In this document: positions 52,660 through 62,857 of the stretch, piece after piece
How the letters are laid out: each line of letters starts with the position of its first letter
Numbering within the stretch: position 1 is the first letter of the stretch
Source of the DNA: Xenorhabdus vietnamensis
GTDB lineage: Bacteria; Pseudomonadota; Gammaproteobacteria; Enterobacterales; Enterobacteriaceae
Direction: 5' to 3'
NCBI RefSeq assembly: GCF_002127535.1
Contig: NZ_MUBJ01000007.1
Location: forward strand, 1-64,000
DNA length: 64,000 bases
Program-made: the position numbers and the translations under genes
The notes under the pieces: model-generated
The model's database searches: none
Seen by the model: the letters and a program-made list of their open reading frames with translations, nothing else
Told to the model about the DNA's origin: nothing

Positions 52660-52691
52660 ATGCGCAAGCGATTAGTGTTTGCGCATTTCTT
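52660..52691 (+). terminator. ghxP terminator
   Basis: ATGCGCAA and TTGCGCAT form a perfect 8-bp stem (10-12-base loop) followed by TTCTTATAT. It lies 11 bp after the ghxP stop. Confidence 0.7.
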
Positions 52692-52934
52692 ATATTGTCA
52701 GTCACATTGTTCGTCATATTGTTAAACACATTCCCAAATACGCTAATTTTTCAGCACACCCCCGCCGATAAGTATAAAATAAACAAATGAGTCTTGGCTC
52801 ATTGATTCGTAATGTGATTGTTTTTTGATTTTCTTTAATAACTATAATATTTACGGTTATTAGCGCTGTTATTAATGATAAAAAGCAGTCACAATCTCTT
52901 CATCGACGGATTTTTGGCAATTTGTAAGGGTAAC

Positions 52935-54584
52935 ATGGAAATATTCTTTACTATCTTGATCTTGATTTTGGTGGTGTCAGTTTCTGGTGTTCTTACTAAA
53001 ATGATTCCATTCCGTGTCCCCTTGCCGATAGTGCAAATAGCAATGGGGGCTCTGTTGGCCTGGCCTCATTTTGGTTTACACGTTACTTTCGATCCTGAAC
53101 TATTCCTCGTTTTACTTATCCCTCCTTTGTTATTTGTTGATGGTTGGAAAACACCAACCAGAGAATTTTTTCTGCATGGGCGTGAAATCGTCATCTTAGT
53201 TTTAGTGTTGGTATTGGTGACGGTTGTTGGTATTGGCTATTTGATCCATTGGTTATTGCCAAGTATTCCTCTTATTGCTGCTTTTGCACTGGCGGCTGTA
53301 TTGTCACCAACGGATGCGGTGGCATTGTCCTCAATTGTTGGAAAAGGGCGCATTCCTAAAAATATGATGAGCGTACTGGAAGGGGAAGCATTAATGAATG
53401 ATGCTACTGGTCTGGTGGCTCTGAAATTCGCCGTGGCGATTGCCATGGGAACGATGGCTTTCACGGTCACTGGCGCAACGTTGGAATTTTTCAAGGTTGC
53501 GATTGGTGGTTTGGCGTCGGGTATCGCCGTCACATTGTTGTACAGTAAGTCACTGCGACTGATGAGTCGCTGGAGTGGGGATGATCCCGCAACTCAAATC
53601 ATGTTTATGATGTTGTTGCCGTTTGCCTCCTATATGATTGCTGAACATATCGGTGTATCAGGAATTCTGGCTGCGGTTGCGGCTGGTATGACTATCAGTA
53701 AGGCGGGAGTGATCCGCAACGCTCCATTGGATATGCGTCTGCGTGCTGATAACGTATGGGGAATGTTGGCCTTTGTCTTCAATGGCCTTGTATTCATCAT
53801 GCTGGGGCTGCAATTACCGGGTATTTGGGAAACATCAGTGAATGAGGCTGAGCGTGACCCATCGGTTGATACTTGGATGTTATTCGCTGCTGTTGGGATC
53901 ATTTATGGTGCGCTGGTATTACTGCGATTCAGCTGGTTATGGCTGATGAAAAATACCAGCAAGGTGCTGATGAAGAATAAACCGCTTGAGTTTACTTCCT
54001 ATACTACCCGTGAATTATTGTTGGCTTCATTTGCTGGTGTTCGTGGGGCAATTACGCTGGCGGGTGCGCTGTCTGTGCCATTATTCTTGCCAGATGGTGA
54101 TCCGTTCCCGGCACGTTATATGTTGGTTTTCATTTCTGCGGGCGTGATCCTGCTCTCTCTTTTTGTGGGCGTCGTCTCTTTACCGTTGTTGCTACGTGGC
54201 ATGACGGTAGGTGATAAGCAGGCAGATCTCAATGAAATCAGAATGGCAAAATCTGCAATGGCTGAAGTTGCTATTGTCAGTATGAATAAGATGGAAGAGC
54301 GTTTGTCGGCCAGCACTGAAGAACAGCTGGATGCAGAAGTCATTAGTGAAATTGCTTCTCGAGTCACAGGCTATTTGCGGCGTCGCACTGCGGGAACAGA
54401 TGAAATTGAGCATAACCTGATGGTTGAAGAGCTGGAACGTCGTTTCCGTTTGACGGCATTAAGGGCTGAACGAGGAGAGCTGTATCACCTGCGTGCAACC
54501 CGTAAGGTTAGTAATGAAACACTACAAACGTTGCTGCATGAGCTTGATTTGCTGGAAGCACTTTTAGTGGGTAAAGAACAATAA
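52935..54584 (+). CDS. yjcE: Na+/H+ antiporter YjcE
   Basis: This CPA1-family monovalent cation/proton antiporter lies in the inner membrane. The 549 residues equal E. coli YjcE. About 12 hydrophobic segments include the ion-binding SPTDAVALSSI and GEALMNDATGLVALKFA motifs, and a hydrophilic C-terminal 120 residues ends in LLHELDLLEALLVGKEQ. ATG 52935, with AAGGG upstream, gives the conserved MEIFFTILI start; the frame is open 20 codons earlier. It follows ghxP as in E. coli. Confidence 0.93.
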   Translation: MEIFFTILILILVVSVSGVLTKMIPFRVPLPIVQIAMGALLAWPHFGLHVTFDPELFLVLLIPPLLFVDGWKTPTREFFLHGREIVILVLVLVLVTVVGIGYLIHWLLPSIPLIAAFALAAVLSPTDAVALSSIVGKGRIPKNMMSVLEGEALMNDATGLVALKFAVAIAMGTMAFTVTGATLEFFKVAIGGLASGIAVTLLYSKSLRLMSRWSGDDPATQIMFMMLLPFASYMIAEHIGVSGILAAVAAGMTISKAGVIRNAPLDMRLRADNVWGMLAFVFNGLVFIMLGLQLPGIWETSVNEAERDPSVDTWMLFAAVGIIYGALVLLRFSWLWLMKNTSKVLMKNKPLEFTSYTTRELLLASFAGVRGAITLAGALSVPLFLPDGDPFPARYMLVFISAGVILLSLFVGVVSLPLLLRGMTVGDKQADLNEIRMAKSAMAEVAIVSMNKMEERLSASTEEQLDAEVISEIASRVTGYLRRRTAGTDEIEHNLMVEELERRFRLTALRAERGELYHLRATRKVSNETLQTLLHELDLLEALLVGKEQ

Positions 54585-54606
54585 AAAGGTAAAAGATCAA
54601 TAAATT

Positions 54607-55506
54607 ATGTGGCTGTTAACGATCACAACATTTTTGTGGGCTGCCTCATTTAGCCTGATTGGCGTTTATCTTGCTGGTCAGGTTGATAGCTGGTTTTCTG
54701 TTCTTGTCAGGGTAGTGCTGGCAGCAATGGTATTTTTACCATTTTTGCGCTGGCGGGGGCTATCGCTGAAAATCATTTCACTGTATATGGCTGTCGGTGC
54801 CTGCCAGCTTGGTGTGATGTATTTATTTGTATTTCATGCCTATCACTATCTGACAGTGGCAGAATTTTTACTGTTTACTATCATGACGCCGCTCTATGTC
54901 ACACTGATTTACGATTTGATGGGACGTCAGCGACTACGCTGGGGCTATGCCTTGAGCTCTTTATTGGCAGTGGCTGGCGCAGCGGTTATTCGTTATGACC
55001 AATTGAGTGAATCTTTCTGGATTGGCTTGATATTAGTGCAATTGGCAAATATTTTCTTTGCGGTTGGTCAGGTTGGTTATAAGCGCCTGATGGAAATTCA
55101 TCCGATTCCACAGAAAGTGGCATTTTCATGGTTCTATCTGGGAGCTTGTGTTGTCGCCATTATCGGCTGGCTGATGTTTGGTGATCCGCAAAAATTGCCA
55201 ACCACTGAGCTACAGTGGGGGGTCTTGATTTGGCTGGGCGTCGGGGCGTCGGGTATTGGCTACTTTATGTGGAACTATGGGGCAACTCAAGTGGATGCCG
55301 GAACACTGGCTATCATGAATAATATGCTGGTTCCGGCGGGATTGTTGGTCAATTTTGCAATTTGGCAGCAGCACCCTAATTGGCTGAGTTTTACCATTGG
55401 GGGCAGCCTGATTGTTGCATCACTTTGGGTGCATCACCGCTGGATACTGAAACCCGCTTCACAAACGGTAATTTATCCACCGCGTGCTGGCGAGCAGAAC
55501 GAATAA
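54607..55506 (+). CDS. yigM: YigM, EamA/DMT family transporter
   Basis: The 299-residue integral membrane protein has about ten hydrophobic segments and two EamA-type halves, and equals E. coli YigM in length; E. coli YigM has been reported to import biotin. It follows yjcE by 22 bp, so cotranscription is possible. Its 3' end overlaps the 3' end of convergent metR by 116 bp, so the coding tails are interleaved on opposite strands. Confidence 0.88.
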   Translation: MWLLTITTFLWAASFSLIGVYLAGQVDSWFSVLVRVVLAAMVFLPFLRWRGLSLKIISLYMAVGACQLGVMYLFVFHAYHYLTVAEFLLFTIMTPLYVTLIYDLMGRQRLRWGYALSSLLAVAGAAVIRYDQLSESFWIGLILVQLANIFFAVGQVGYKRLMEIHPIPQKVAFSWFYLGACVVAIIGWLMFGDPQKLPTTELQWGVLIWLGVGASGIGYFMWNYGATQVDAGTLAIMNNMLVPAGLLVNFAIWQQHPNWLSFTIGGSLIVASLWVHHRWILKPASQTVIYPPRAGEQNE

Positions 55507-56347
55507 ATGTATCAATAGCGGGTTGACGCTGCTCTCCTTCTCGGTTGGCAGCGTACAATCTGCTCCATAATCCTTCTCCCAACGTTTGGGTTACCACCAG
55601 CCCTTGTCTTTCGAATGTCTCCACTGCCCAGTGTGGCAATGCTGCGATACCCAATTGTGCCGCAACCATCTGAATCAATAATAGCGTATTATCGACAGTT
55701 TTTAATGTTGGGGTAACTTCTGCTGGCTGGAGAAAGCGTCGCCATATGTCAAAACGTTGTCGCTGTACGGGATAAATCAGTAAAGTTTCAGCAGCAAGAT
55801 CTTGTGGACGAATATCGCGCTTATTTGCCAGTGGATGATCAGGGGCAATTACCAGCTTAACTTCATAATCAAACAGCGGCGTGTAATGCAGATGACTGTC
55901 TGCAATAATGTCAGATGTCAGAACAATATCTAACTCGCGTTTTTGTAGCGCAGGTTGAGGATCAAATGTCACACCAGATTTGAAATCCACATTAACCTGT
56001 GGCCAGCTTTCACGGAAACGCTTAAGTGCAGGTGTCAGCCATTGAATACAGCTATGGCACTCAATGGCAATACGTAAATTGGTCTCTTTTGGTTCATTGC
56101 ATTCACGTAAAGAAGCTGTAATCAAGGGCAAGACTTGATCTGCCAACCTTAATAACACCGCTCCTTGAGGTGTTAGCTTCAAGGGTTGGCTTTTCCGAAT
56201 GAATAATTTAAATCCCAGCCGATGTTCCAACTCACTGAATTGATGTGAAAGAGCAGATTGCGTCTGATGCAGATGATTTGCTGCTGCCGCTAGTGAGCCA
56301 CAATGGTTTAGTGCTTGTAGTGTTTTTAAGTGTTTTATTTCGATCAT
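55391..56347 (-). CDS. metR: LysR-type methionine regulator MetR
   Basis: MetR activates metE and related genes with homocysteine as effector. The 318-residue product (E. coli 317) begins [20 protein letters not shown] and has the LysR winged helix (residues 1-65, [13 protein letters not shown]) and a C-terminal effector domain. It is divergent from metE with 108 bp between the starts. That gap holds MetR and MetJ sites. The 3' end overlaps yigM. Confidence 0.95.
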   Translation of the reverse strand: MIEIKHLKTLQALNHCGSLAAAANHLHQTQSALSHQFSELEHRLGFKLFIRKSQPLKLTPQGAVLLRLADQVLPLITASLRECNEPKETNLRIAIECHSCIQWLTPALKRFRESWPQVNVDFKSGVTFDPQPALQKRELDIVLTSDIIADSHLHYTPLFDYEVKLVIAPDHPLANKRDIRPQDLAAETLLIYPVQRQRFDIWRRFLQPAEVTPTLKTVDNTLLLIQMVAAQLGIAALPHWAVETFERQGLVVTQTLGEGLWSRLYAANREGEQRQPAIDTFIRSARQHAVDKLPFVKRVSVSSGDAPKVMQQSGCPQW

Positions 56348-56359
56348 GAAAAACCTTCA
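56347..56359. promoter_or_regulatory. MetR box
   Basis: TGAAAAACCTTCA fits the MetR consensus TGAA-N5-TTCA exactly. It touches the metR start codon and lies about 100 bp before metE, suitable for autoregulation and metE activation. Confidence 0.75.
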
Positions 56360-56411
56360 AGATGATAATGAATAATTTGCGCTTGTGGTTTATACACTAC
56401 CTGTTGATTAT

Positions 56412-56435
56412 AGAAGTGTAAACATCTAGACGGCT
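56412..56435 (+). promoter_or_regulatory. Tandem MetJ met boxes upstream of metE
   Basis: Three consecutive 8-mers AGAAGTGT, AAACATCT and AGACGGCT match AGACGTCT at 6, 6 and 7 positions. Repeated adjacent boxes are the form bound by MetJ. They lie 20 bp before the metE start. Confidence 0.65.
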
Positions 56436-56455
56436 AAAATTTTACGGGTGACGAC

Positions 56456-58735
56456 ATGACGGTTTTGAATCATACATTAGGTTTTCCACGTATCGGATTG
56501 AAAAGAGAACTAAAAAAGGCGCAAGAAAACTATTGGGCGGACAAAATTTCCCAACAGGAATTGCTGGAGACAGGTCGTGAATTACGTGCACATCATTGGC
56601 AACAACAAAAAGAAGCGGGCGTTGATTTAGTTCCCGTTGGCGATTTTGCCTGGTATGACCAAGTATTGACCACCAGCCTGTTATTAGGCAATGTTCCACC
56701 GCGTCATCAAAGTGAAGATGGCAATATTGATCTGGATACTCTGTTCCGTATTGCCCGTGGCAGGGCACCAACAGGTACACCTGCGGCTGCTTCGGAAATG
56801 ACTAAATGGTTTAACACAAATTATCACTATATCGTGCCTGAATTTCAGGAAGGGCAGGAATTTAAGCTGGGTTGGACTCAGTTGTTGGACGAAGTTGATG
56901 AAGCTTTGGCATTGGGGCATAAAGTAAAACCTGTTCTTTTGGGACCAGTGACTTATTTATGGCTTGGTAAGGTAAAAGGCAAAGTTTTTGATCGTCTGTC
57001 TCTGTTAAAGGATATTCTTCCGGTATACCAGCAAGTGTTGGCAGAGCTGGCAAAACGTGGCATTGAGTGGGTACAGATTGATGAACCTGCTTTGGTACTG
57101 GAACTACCAGAAGATTGGCTGGCGGCATTCTCCACAGCTTACCAATCACTTAAAGGACAAGTGAAATTATTGCTGACGACCTATTTCGATAGCATCGGTC
57201 ACAATCTGGAGACGATAAAGTCACTGCCAGTACAAGGATTGCACATCGATTTAGTTGCAGGTCAGGATTCTCTGGAGAATCTGCATAAAACTTTGCCTGA
57301 AGATTGGTTGCTTTCCTTGGGAGTGATTAATGGCCGCAATGTCTGGCGAGCTGATTTGAGTGAGAAATATCAACTTGTTGCACCACTGGTAAATAAGAGA
57401 AATGTGTGGATCGGCACTTCCTGTTCATTGCTGCATAGCCCAATTGATCTGAATGATGAAACAGGGTTGGATGAAGAAGTAAAAAGCTGGTTTGCTTTCG
57501 CCTTGCAGAAATGCGCAGAACTTTCCTTGCTGTCACAGGCATTAAATGCACCAGAAGGCCATAAACAGGCTGAGCTTGATGCCTACAGTGCTCCAATCCG
57601 CGCTCGCCGCAGTTCTACAAGGGTGAATAATTCATCAGTTGCTGAGCGTATCGCGGCGATTAAGCCAGAGGACAGTGAACGAACTCAGGTATACACTGAA
57701 CGCGCCAGACTTCAACGTCAACGTTATAACTTACCGTTGTGGCCAACAACAACCATAGGCTCATTCCCGCAAACAACGGAGATTCGCGGTTTGCGCCTCG
57801 ATTTTAAAAAAGGTCGGGTGGACAGTACACATTATCGAACCAATATCAGTGAACATATCAAGCAGGCGATTCAAGAGCAGGAACTTCTGGGGCTGGATGT
57901 ACTGGTACATGGTGAAGCTGAACGTAATGACATGGTGGAATATTTCGGTGAGCACTTTGATGGTTATATCTTCACCCAAAATGGTTGGGTACAAAGTTAC
58001 GGCTCCCGTTGTGTGAAACCACCGGTGATCATTGGTGATATTAGCCGTCCAGAAGCGATAACGGTAGATTGGGCGACATATGCACAATCTTTGACTGATA
58101 AACCAGTCAAAGGCATGTTGACCGGGCCGGTGACCATTCTCTGTTGGTCATTCCCAAGGGAAGATGTCAGCCGTGAGACCATAGCTAAACAGATCGCGCT
58201 GGCTTTGCGTGATGAAGTTGATGATTTGCAGAAAGCAGGTATTGGCATCATTCAGATTGATGAACCCGCATTGCGTGAAGGTTTACCACTGCGCAGGGAA
58301 GAGTGGAAAGAATATCTGGAGTGGGCAGTAGATGCTTTCAAACTAAGTGCCGCAATTGCGAAAGATGACACCCAAATCCATACCCATATGTGTTATTGCG
58401 AGTTCAATGACATCATGCCGTCCATTGCAGCACTGGATGCTGATGTGATTACCATTGAAACCTCTCGCTCGGATATGGAGCTGTTGGATTCATTTGAAGA
58501 TTTCTCATATCCGAATGAGATAGGGCCTGGTGTGTATGATATTCACTCACCAAACGTCCCCAGTGTTGAATGGATTGAGGCCTTGCTACGCAAAGCGGCT
58601 GACCGTATTCCGGTTGAGCGTTTGTGGGTGAACCCGGACTGCGGCTTGAAAACCCGTGGTTGGACAGAAACCAGACAAGCGCTGGCAAACATGGTAGAAG
58701 CAGCAAAACGCCTGCGTTCTTCAGTAAACAGTTAA
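56456..58735 (+). CDS. metE: Cobalamin-independent methionine synthase
   Basis: MetE methylates homocysteine with methyltetrahydrofolate-triglutamate. The 759-residue product (E. coli 753) has both TIM-barrel halves. The zinc and homocysteine site residues are intact in [21 protein letters not shown] and [11 protein letters not shown]. The folate-binding N-terminus reads [16 protein letters not shown]. It is divergent from metR and controlled by the sites between them. metH, which follows iclR in E. coli, is not next to iclR in this window, so metE may be the main methionine synthase. Confidence 0.97.
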   Translation: MTVLNHTLGFPRIGLKRELKKAQENYWADKISQQELLETGRELRAHHWQQQKEAGVDLVPVGDFAWYDQVLTTSLLLGNVPPRHQSEDGNIDLDTLFRIARGRAPTGTPAAASEMTKWFNTNYHYIVPEFQEGQEFKLGWTQLLDEVDEALALGHKVKPVLLGPVTYLWLGKVKGKVFDRLSLLKDILPVYQQVLAELAKRGIEWVQIDEPALVLELPEDWLAAFSTAYQSLKGQVKLLLTTYFDSIGHNLETIKSLPVQGLHIDLVAGQDSLENLHKTLPEDWLLSLGVINGRNVWRADLSEKYQLVAPLVNKRNVWIGTSCSLLHSPIDLNDETGLDEEVKSWFAFALQKCAELSLLSQALNAPEGHKQAELDAYSAPIRARRSSTRVNNSSVAERIAAIKPEDSERTQVYTERARLQRQRYNLPLWPTTTIGSFPQTTEIRGLRLDFKKGRVDSTHYRTNISEHIKQAIQEQELLGLDVLVHGEAERNDMVEYFGEHFDGYIFTQNGWVQSYGSRCVKPPVIIGDISRPEAITVDWATYAQSLTDKPVKGMLTGPVTILCWSFPREDVSRETIAKQIALALRDEVDDLQKAGIGIIQIDEPALREGLPLRREEWKEYLEWAVDAFKLSAAIAKDDTQIHTHMCYCEFNDIMPSIAALDADVITIETSRSDMELLDSFEDFSYPNEIGPGVYDIHSPNVPSVEWIEALLRKAADRIPVERLWVNPDCGLKTRGWTETRQALANMVEAAKRLRSSVNS

Positions 58736-58770
58736 CTTAGAATCAGTTTAAACTTAAACAGATTGTGGAT

Positions 58771-58800
58771 ACCCGCCACAGTGAATGTAATGTGGCGGGT
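58771..58800. terminator. Hairpin between metE and yidB
   Basis: ACCCGCCACA and TGTGGCGGGT form a perfect 10-bp stem with a 10-base loop between two convergent genes. There is no T-run on either side, so it may act as a weak bidirectional terminator. Confidence 0.6.
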
Positions 58801-58821
58801 GAAAGATGAGTAAAAAATAAT

Positions 58822-59214
58822 TCATTTTTTTAGCAGCTTATTTTTCAACATCTTCATACCCGCGGATTTTAAATCCAAATTTTCTGGAATTTCACCGTTT
58901 GGTGTGGCCTTATCGATAAGGCTAGGTAAATATTCAGAGAGCAAAGAAGAGACTTCATTGGGAGCTATCCCAATTTTTTCCGCTAATTGCTGGATTGCAG
59001 AAGAACCAAAAATAGAAGACAGTTGATCTGCATGAATAGGTAAATTCTCGCCAGAGCCAATCCAAGAATGGAATGTCCCCTTTAACCCTTGTTGCGAAAA
59101 TTTATCAATTAGCCCATTAATTCCTCCCTGATCTTCAACCCAATCCATTATATGTTGGAGCTGCTGATTCTTTCCGCCACTCAGAATATTGGCAATTTGA
59201 TCAAAAAAGCCCAT
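58822..59214 (-). CDS. yidB: YidB family (DUF937) protein
   Basis: The 130-residue product matches E. coli YidB (132) with MGFFDQIANILSGG, IMDWVEDQGGINGLIDKF and a helical C-terminus SAGMKMLKNKLL. It is a small soluble helical protein without signal peptide or catalytic motif. Its function is not established. It stands alone. Confidence 0.85.
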   Translation of the reverse strand: MGFFDQIANILSGGKNQQLQHIMDWVEDQGGINGLIDKFSQQGLKGTFHSWIGSGENLPIHADQLSSIFGSSAIQQLAEKIGIAPNEVSSLLSEYLPSLIDKATPNGEIPENLDLKSAGMKMLKNKLLKK

Positions 59215-59602
59215 TGTAGCTCTCTCCCATCTACTGATGGTTTTATCTGCTTTACAAGATAAAACACTTAATTATGTGAGTTTACAAGAATAAAATAGTA
59301 GAAATATTATAAGATAAAGATGTATGGCAGATTTAATTATTAAAGTAGCTCAAAATTTTAGATTCACCTGATTTTAGATAATGGAGAGATTTTTATATTG
59401 AGTAGTTTTTCTTATGTTATTAACACTGATATGTGAAAACTATTTTTCTGGTTTTTGTTTATAAATGTATTTAATTCAAATTGTTATGCTGTTTTTTCTA
59501 GATGAGATATAAATTTCAAATGTGATATTCATCGTTTTTTTGTGAAATGCTATGTGTGAAGATTAAAAGGTAACAAATTGTCGTACAACACCAGGGAACC
59601 TC
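59215..59602. other. Intergenic region before the threonate locus
   Basis: The 388 bases are AT-rich and hold the promoters for yidB and ltnD. No gene, repeat or clear operator was recognised. It marks the left border of the catabolic locus. Confidence 0.45.
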
Positions 59603-60511
59603 ATGAATAATTCAATACAAAAAATAGGGGTTATAGGACTGGGTGCGATGGGAATGGGAATCGCACAGTCCTTAATAAGAGAAGGTATTCCAACCTATGG
59701 CTTTGATATAGATGCTAAAGCTTGTGAACAGCTAAAACAAATGGGAGCAATAGATGTAGCTGATAGTGCTGTTCAATGGGGAAAAGAACTAGATGTAATT
59801 TTATTGGTTGTGGTTAACAGTGCTCAAATTGAACATATTCTATTTGGTGGAGAAAATCCATTAGTTAAGCAACTTAAGGCAGGAACAGCTATTGTTTTAC
59901 ACAGTACTATTTCCTCTGAACAAGCACAAAGTTTTGCCAATCGTTTATACAAATATAATATTAAAATGCTTGATGCGCCGATTTCTGGTGGGGCATTAAA
60001 AGCTATGCAGGGACAATTGACCATTATGGCTTCTGGTCCTTCTGAATTGTTTGAACGGCTCATACCTATTTTCGAGGTTATTGCAGAGCGTCTCTACTAT
60101 ATCGGTAATGAAATAGGTCAGGGTTCAATTGTTAAAATGATCCATCAGTTATTGGCTGGCGTACATATTGCCGTTGCAGCAGAAAGTATGGCGCTTGCTG
60201 CTAAGGCTGGTATCCCGTTGGATTTAATGTATGACATTGTAACTCATGCTGCGGGAAACTCATGGATGTTTGAAAATCGAGTTCCTCACATTCTGGCCGG
60301 AGACTATACACCGAAATCTTCCGTAGATATTTTTGTTAAGGATTTGGGAATTGTATTGGAAGCGGGCAGAGAGATGAGATTTCCGTTGCCAATGGCAGCA
60401 ACAGCACATCAGATGTTTTTAACGGCTAGCAACGAAGGGTTGGGGCAGTGGGATGATAGCGCTGTGATTAAAACATACAAAGGAATAACTTTGCCAAAGG
60501 AAAAGTCATGA
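59603..60511 (+). CDS. ltnD: L-threonate dehydrogenase
   Basis: This NAD-dependent 3-hydroxyacid dehydrogenase oxidises L-threonate to 2-oxo-tetronate. The 302-residue product has the Rossmann motif GLGAMGMGIAQSL, the substrate-binding SGGALKAMQG and the catalytic Lys in KMIHQLLAGVH. It is the first gene of an operon with otnK, which it overlaps by 4 bp (ATGA). The order ltnD-otnK-otnC-otnI matches the characterised tetronate pathway of other bacteria, here with otnC damaged. Confidence 0.88.
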   Translation: MNNSIQKIGVIGLGAMGMGIAQSLIREGIPTYGFDIDAKACEQLKQMGAIDVADSAVQWGKELDVILLVVVNSAQIEHILFGGENPLVKQLKAGTAIVLHSTISSEQAQSFANRLYKYNIKMLDAPISGGALKAMQGQLTIMASGPSELFERLIPIFEVIAERLYYIGNEIGQGSIVKMIHQLLAGVHIAVAAESMALAAKAGIPLDLMYDIVTHAAGNSWMFENRVPHILAGDYTPKSSVDIFVKDLGIVLEAGREMRFPLPMAATAHQMFLTASNEGLGQWDDSAVIKTYKGITLPKEKS

Positions 60512-61782
60512 CGATCAAATTGGGAGTGATTGCTGATGATTTTACTGGAGCAACAGATATTGCCAGTTCTATGGTGCAAAATGGTTGGCAGGTTGCCCTA
60601 CTATTAGTTGTACCAAATGAAAAGACATTCATTCCACATGATGTAGACGCCATTGTAATTAGTTTGAAAATCCGAGCTTGCTCTGCTGATGAAGCAATTG
60701 AACAATCACTGAAATCTTGTCTATGGCTACGACACAAGGCAGGTTGCCAGCAATTGTTTTTCAAATATTGTTCTACCTTTGATTCCACATTGAAAGGAAA
60801 TATTGGTCCGGTCATAGATGCTTTGATGGATAAATTTCAAGCTGATATCAGCCTTATTTGCCCAGCACTTCCAGTAAACGGGAGGACTGTAGTGCATGGT
60901 CATTTATTTGTTAATGGGCAATTATTGGATGAAAGTGGCATGCAGTATCATCCAGTCACTCCGATGAAAGATGCCAATTTGTTGCGGTTGATAGAACAGC
61001 AATCAAAAGGGCGGGCGGGATTAGTTAATCTTGATTGTGTCCGTCAGGGGAAACAGGCTATTCGTCATCATTTGGAGTCATTGCGTCAGCACGGTATTCG
61101 TTATGCGATTATTGATGCCATGATGATGGAAGATTTATTGTCTATTGCTCAATCTGTATCGGACATGATTCTAGTGACGGGAGGTTCAGGTCTAGGCGCA
61201 GCGCTGGCTGATTATCATACAAGACAGACTCTGGCAACTTCCGCAATTCGAGATATCCCACCAGCTAAAGGCAGGAAAGTAGCTATTCTTTCGGGTAGTT
61301 GTTCTGCGATAACAAATCAACAAGTCATTGAATATAAAAAAATTGCCCCAGCCATGGCTTTGAATGTGAAGGAGTGTATCAATAACTTAGAATATGCCAG
61401 CTTGTTGTCAGAGTGGATCGTTCAGCAATCGATAGATGGCTTGGCTCCGATGTTATATGCCACGCAACCCCCTGAAATATTAAGTCTGATTCAACAGCAG
61501 TACGGAACTATAAAATCCAGTCACGCTGTTGAACAAGTTTTTGCTGAGGTTGTTAGAAAACTGAGGCAGTATGGATTCAATACTTTTGTCGTCGCTGGTG
61601 GTGAAACTTCAGCTCAAGTCGTGCAGAGTTTAGGAATTCATCAACTTAGTATTGGTGCTCCTATTGCTCCGGGAGTTCCTTGGGTATATGACCTATATAC
61701 TGATTGTTGGTTAGCACTGAAATCAGGTAATTTTGGAGAAGTGGATTTCTTTAGGAGTGCATTGGAGATGTTTCATGAATGA
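60508..61782 (+). CDS. otnK: 3-oxo-tetronate 4-kinase
   Basis: This DUF1537-family four-carbon sugar-acid kinase phosphorylates 3-oxo-tetronate. The 424-residue product begins LGVIADDFTGATDIASSM, carries KYCSTFDSTLKGNIGP near residue 90, and ends with the nucleotide-binding VVAGGETSAQVV and GAPIAPGVPW blocks. It is translationally coupled to ltnD. The next gene of the pathway, otnC, is only a remnant, so the product would not be decarboxylated by its usual partner. Confidence 0.9.
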   Translation: MTIKLGVIADDFTGATDIASSMVQNGWQVALLLVVPNEKTFIPHDVDAIVISLKIRACSADEAIEQSLKSCLWLRHKAGCQQLFFKYCSTFDSTLKGNIGPVIDALMDKFQADISLICPALPVNGRTVVHGHLFVNGQLLDESGMQYHPVTPMKDANLLRLIEQQSKGRAGLVNLDCVRQGKQAIRHHLESLRQHGIRYAIIDAMMMEDLLSIAQSVSDMILVTGGSGLGAALADYHTRQTLATSAIRDIPPAKGRKVAILSGSCSAITNQQVIEYKKIAPAMALNVKECINNLEYASLLSEWIVQQSIDGLAPMLYATQPPEILSLIQQQYGTIKSSHAVEQVFAEVVRKLRQYGFNTFVVAGGETSAQVVQSLGIHQLSIGAPIAPGVPWVYDLYTDCWLALKSGNFGEVDFFRSALEMFHE

Positions 61783-62001
61783 GTGTATTACATATGATGA
61801 CCCTAGTGACATGGGAAATATTCGTGTCAGCTTGTAAGATGATTCATGGCTATGCTAACAAATTCCAGCATTAGTGATTTACAGCCATATTGTTTAGGTA
61901 AATTGGGAGCAAGAAAATACTCAGAATTACATTATACGGATGGGGAAGACTGTAATGGAAAGCTTATCTCTAAGAATATGACAGGATTAATCAAAATTTA
62001 A
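61779..62001 (+). pseudogene. otnC: Decayed otnC (3-oxo-tetronate 4-phosphate decarboxylase)
   Basis: Between otnK and otnI, where otnC is expected, only broken frames remain. The first, starting ATGAGTG overlapped with the otnK stop, reads MSVLHMMTLVTWEIF and stops at 61874. A second frame, ending at 61999-62001, reads PYCLGKLGARKYSEL with a DG-x-x-(I)SK end; this resembles the SCLGNLDPQRLSKV...SGDKPSKE region of the class II aldolase-like OtnC. About 140 residues with the metal-binding His cluster are absent. The identification depends on position and one short block. Confidence 0.5.
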
Positions 62002-62050
62002 CGCAGAAGAATTGAAAACGAGTTATCTCAGATAATAACAAGAGTTAGAT

Positions 62051-62830
62051 ATGGCTAAATTTGCAGCAAATCTGAGTATGATGTTTAACGATGCTCCTTT
62101 TACTGAACGTTTTGCGCGAGCTGCACAGGCTGGTTTTAAAGGTGTTGAATACTTGTTTCCTTATGATGAATCAGTCAAGGAACTCGCTGCATTGTTGAGA
62201 AAATATCAATTGACGCAAGTGCTGTTCAATATGCCTGCAGGAGATTGGAGGTCAGGCGATAGGGGAATGGCATGTTTACCAGGGTGTGAGAAAGTTTTTG
62301 CTGAGGGAGTGTATAAGGCACTGGAATATGCCCTGACATTGGATTGTAAACAGGTTCATGCAATGGCTGGAAAATTAGATGGACAGTTTACGAAGAAGCA
62401 GCAACGTGAATGTTATATCACAAATATTCAATATGCTGCGGATGTGATGGTTGAGCATGATATCAGTGTATTAATTGAACCAATTAATACTCAGGATATA
62501 CCTGACTATTTTTTGACAACACAGAATCAGGCCGAAGAATTATTAAAAGTTATTGATCGTAAAAATGTTTTTATACAGTTGGATCTTTATCATTGCCAGA
62601 TTATGGGGGGTAATCTGCTACGGACAATAGAACGGTTATGGGGAAAATTTAGTCATATTCAAATTGCCTCAGTGCCGGAACGTCATGAACCTGATAGCGG
62701 TGAGGTTAATTATTTCTGGTTGTTTAGAAAATTGGATGAGATGGGGTATCAAGGGTGGCTTGGATGTGAATATCATCCGGTAGGCCATACGGAGGAAGGG
62801 CTTGGATGGCTGCTAAAAGCCCAATCATGA
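62051..62830 (+). CDS. otnI: 2-oxo-tetronate isomerase
   Basis: This hydroxypyruvate isomerase-like TIM-barrel enzyme converts 2-oxo-tetronate to 3-oxo-tetronate. The 259-residue product begins KFAANLSMMFNDAPFTERFA, and its metal and catalytic acids lie in VLIEPINTQDIPDYF, QLDLYHCQIM and LGCEYHPVG. It follows the otnC remnant and precedes the regulator gene on the same strand by 27 bp. Confidence 0.9.
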   Translation: MAKFAANLSMMFNDAPFTERFARAAQAGFKGVEYLFPYDESVKELAALLRKYQLTQVLFNMPAGDWRSGDRGMACLPGCEKVFAEGVYKALEYALTLDCKQVHAMAGKLDGQFTKKQQRECYITNIQYAADVMVEHDISVLIEPINTQDIPDYFLTTQNQAEELLKVIDRKNVFIQLDLYHCQIMGGNLLRTIERLWGKFSHIQIASVPERHEPDSGEVNYFWLFRKLDEMGYQGWLGCEYHPVGHTEEGLGWLLKAQS

Positions 62831-62857
62831 TTGTGCGGTAATGTAGCAGGAGAGCTA

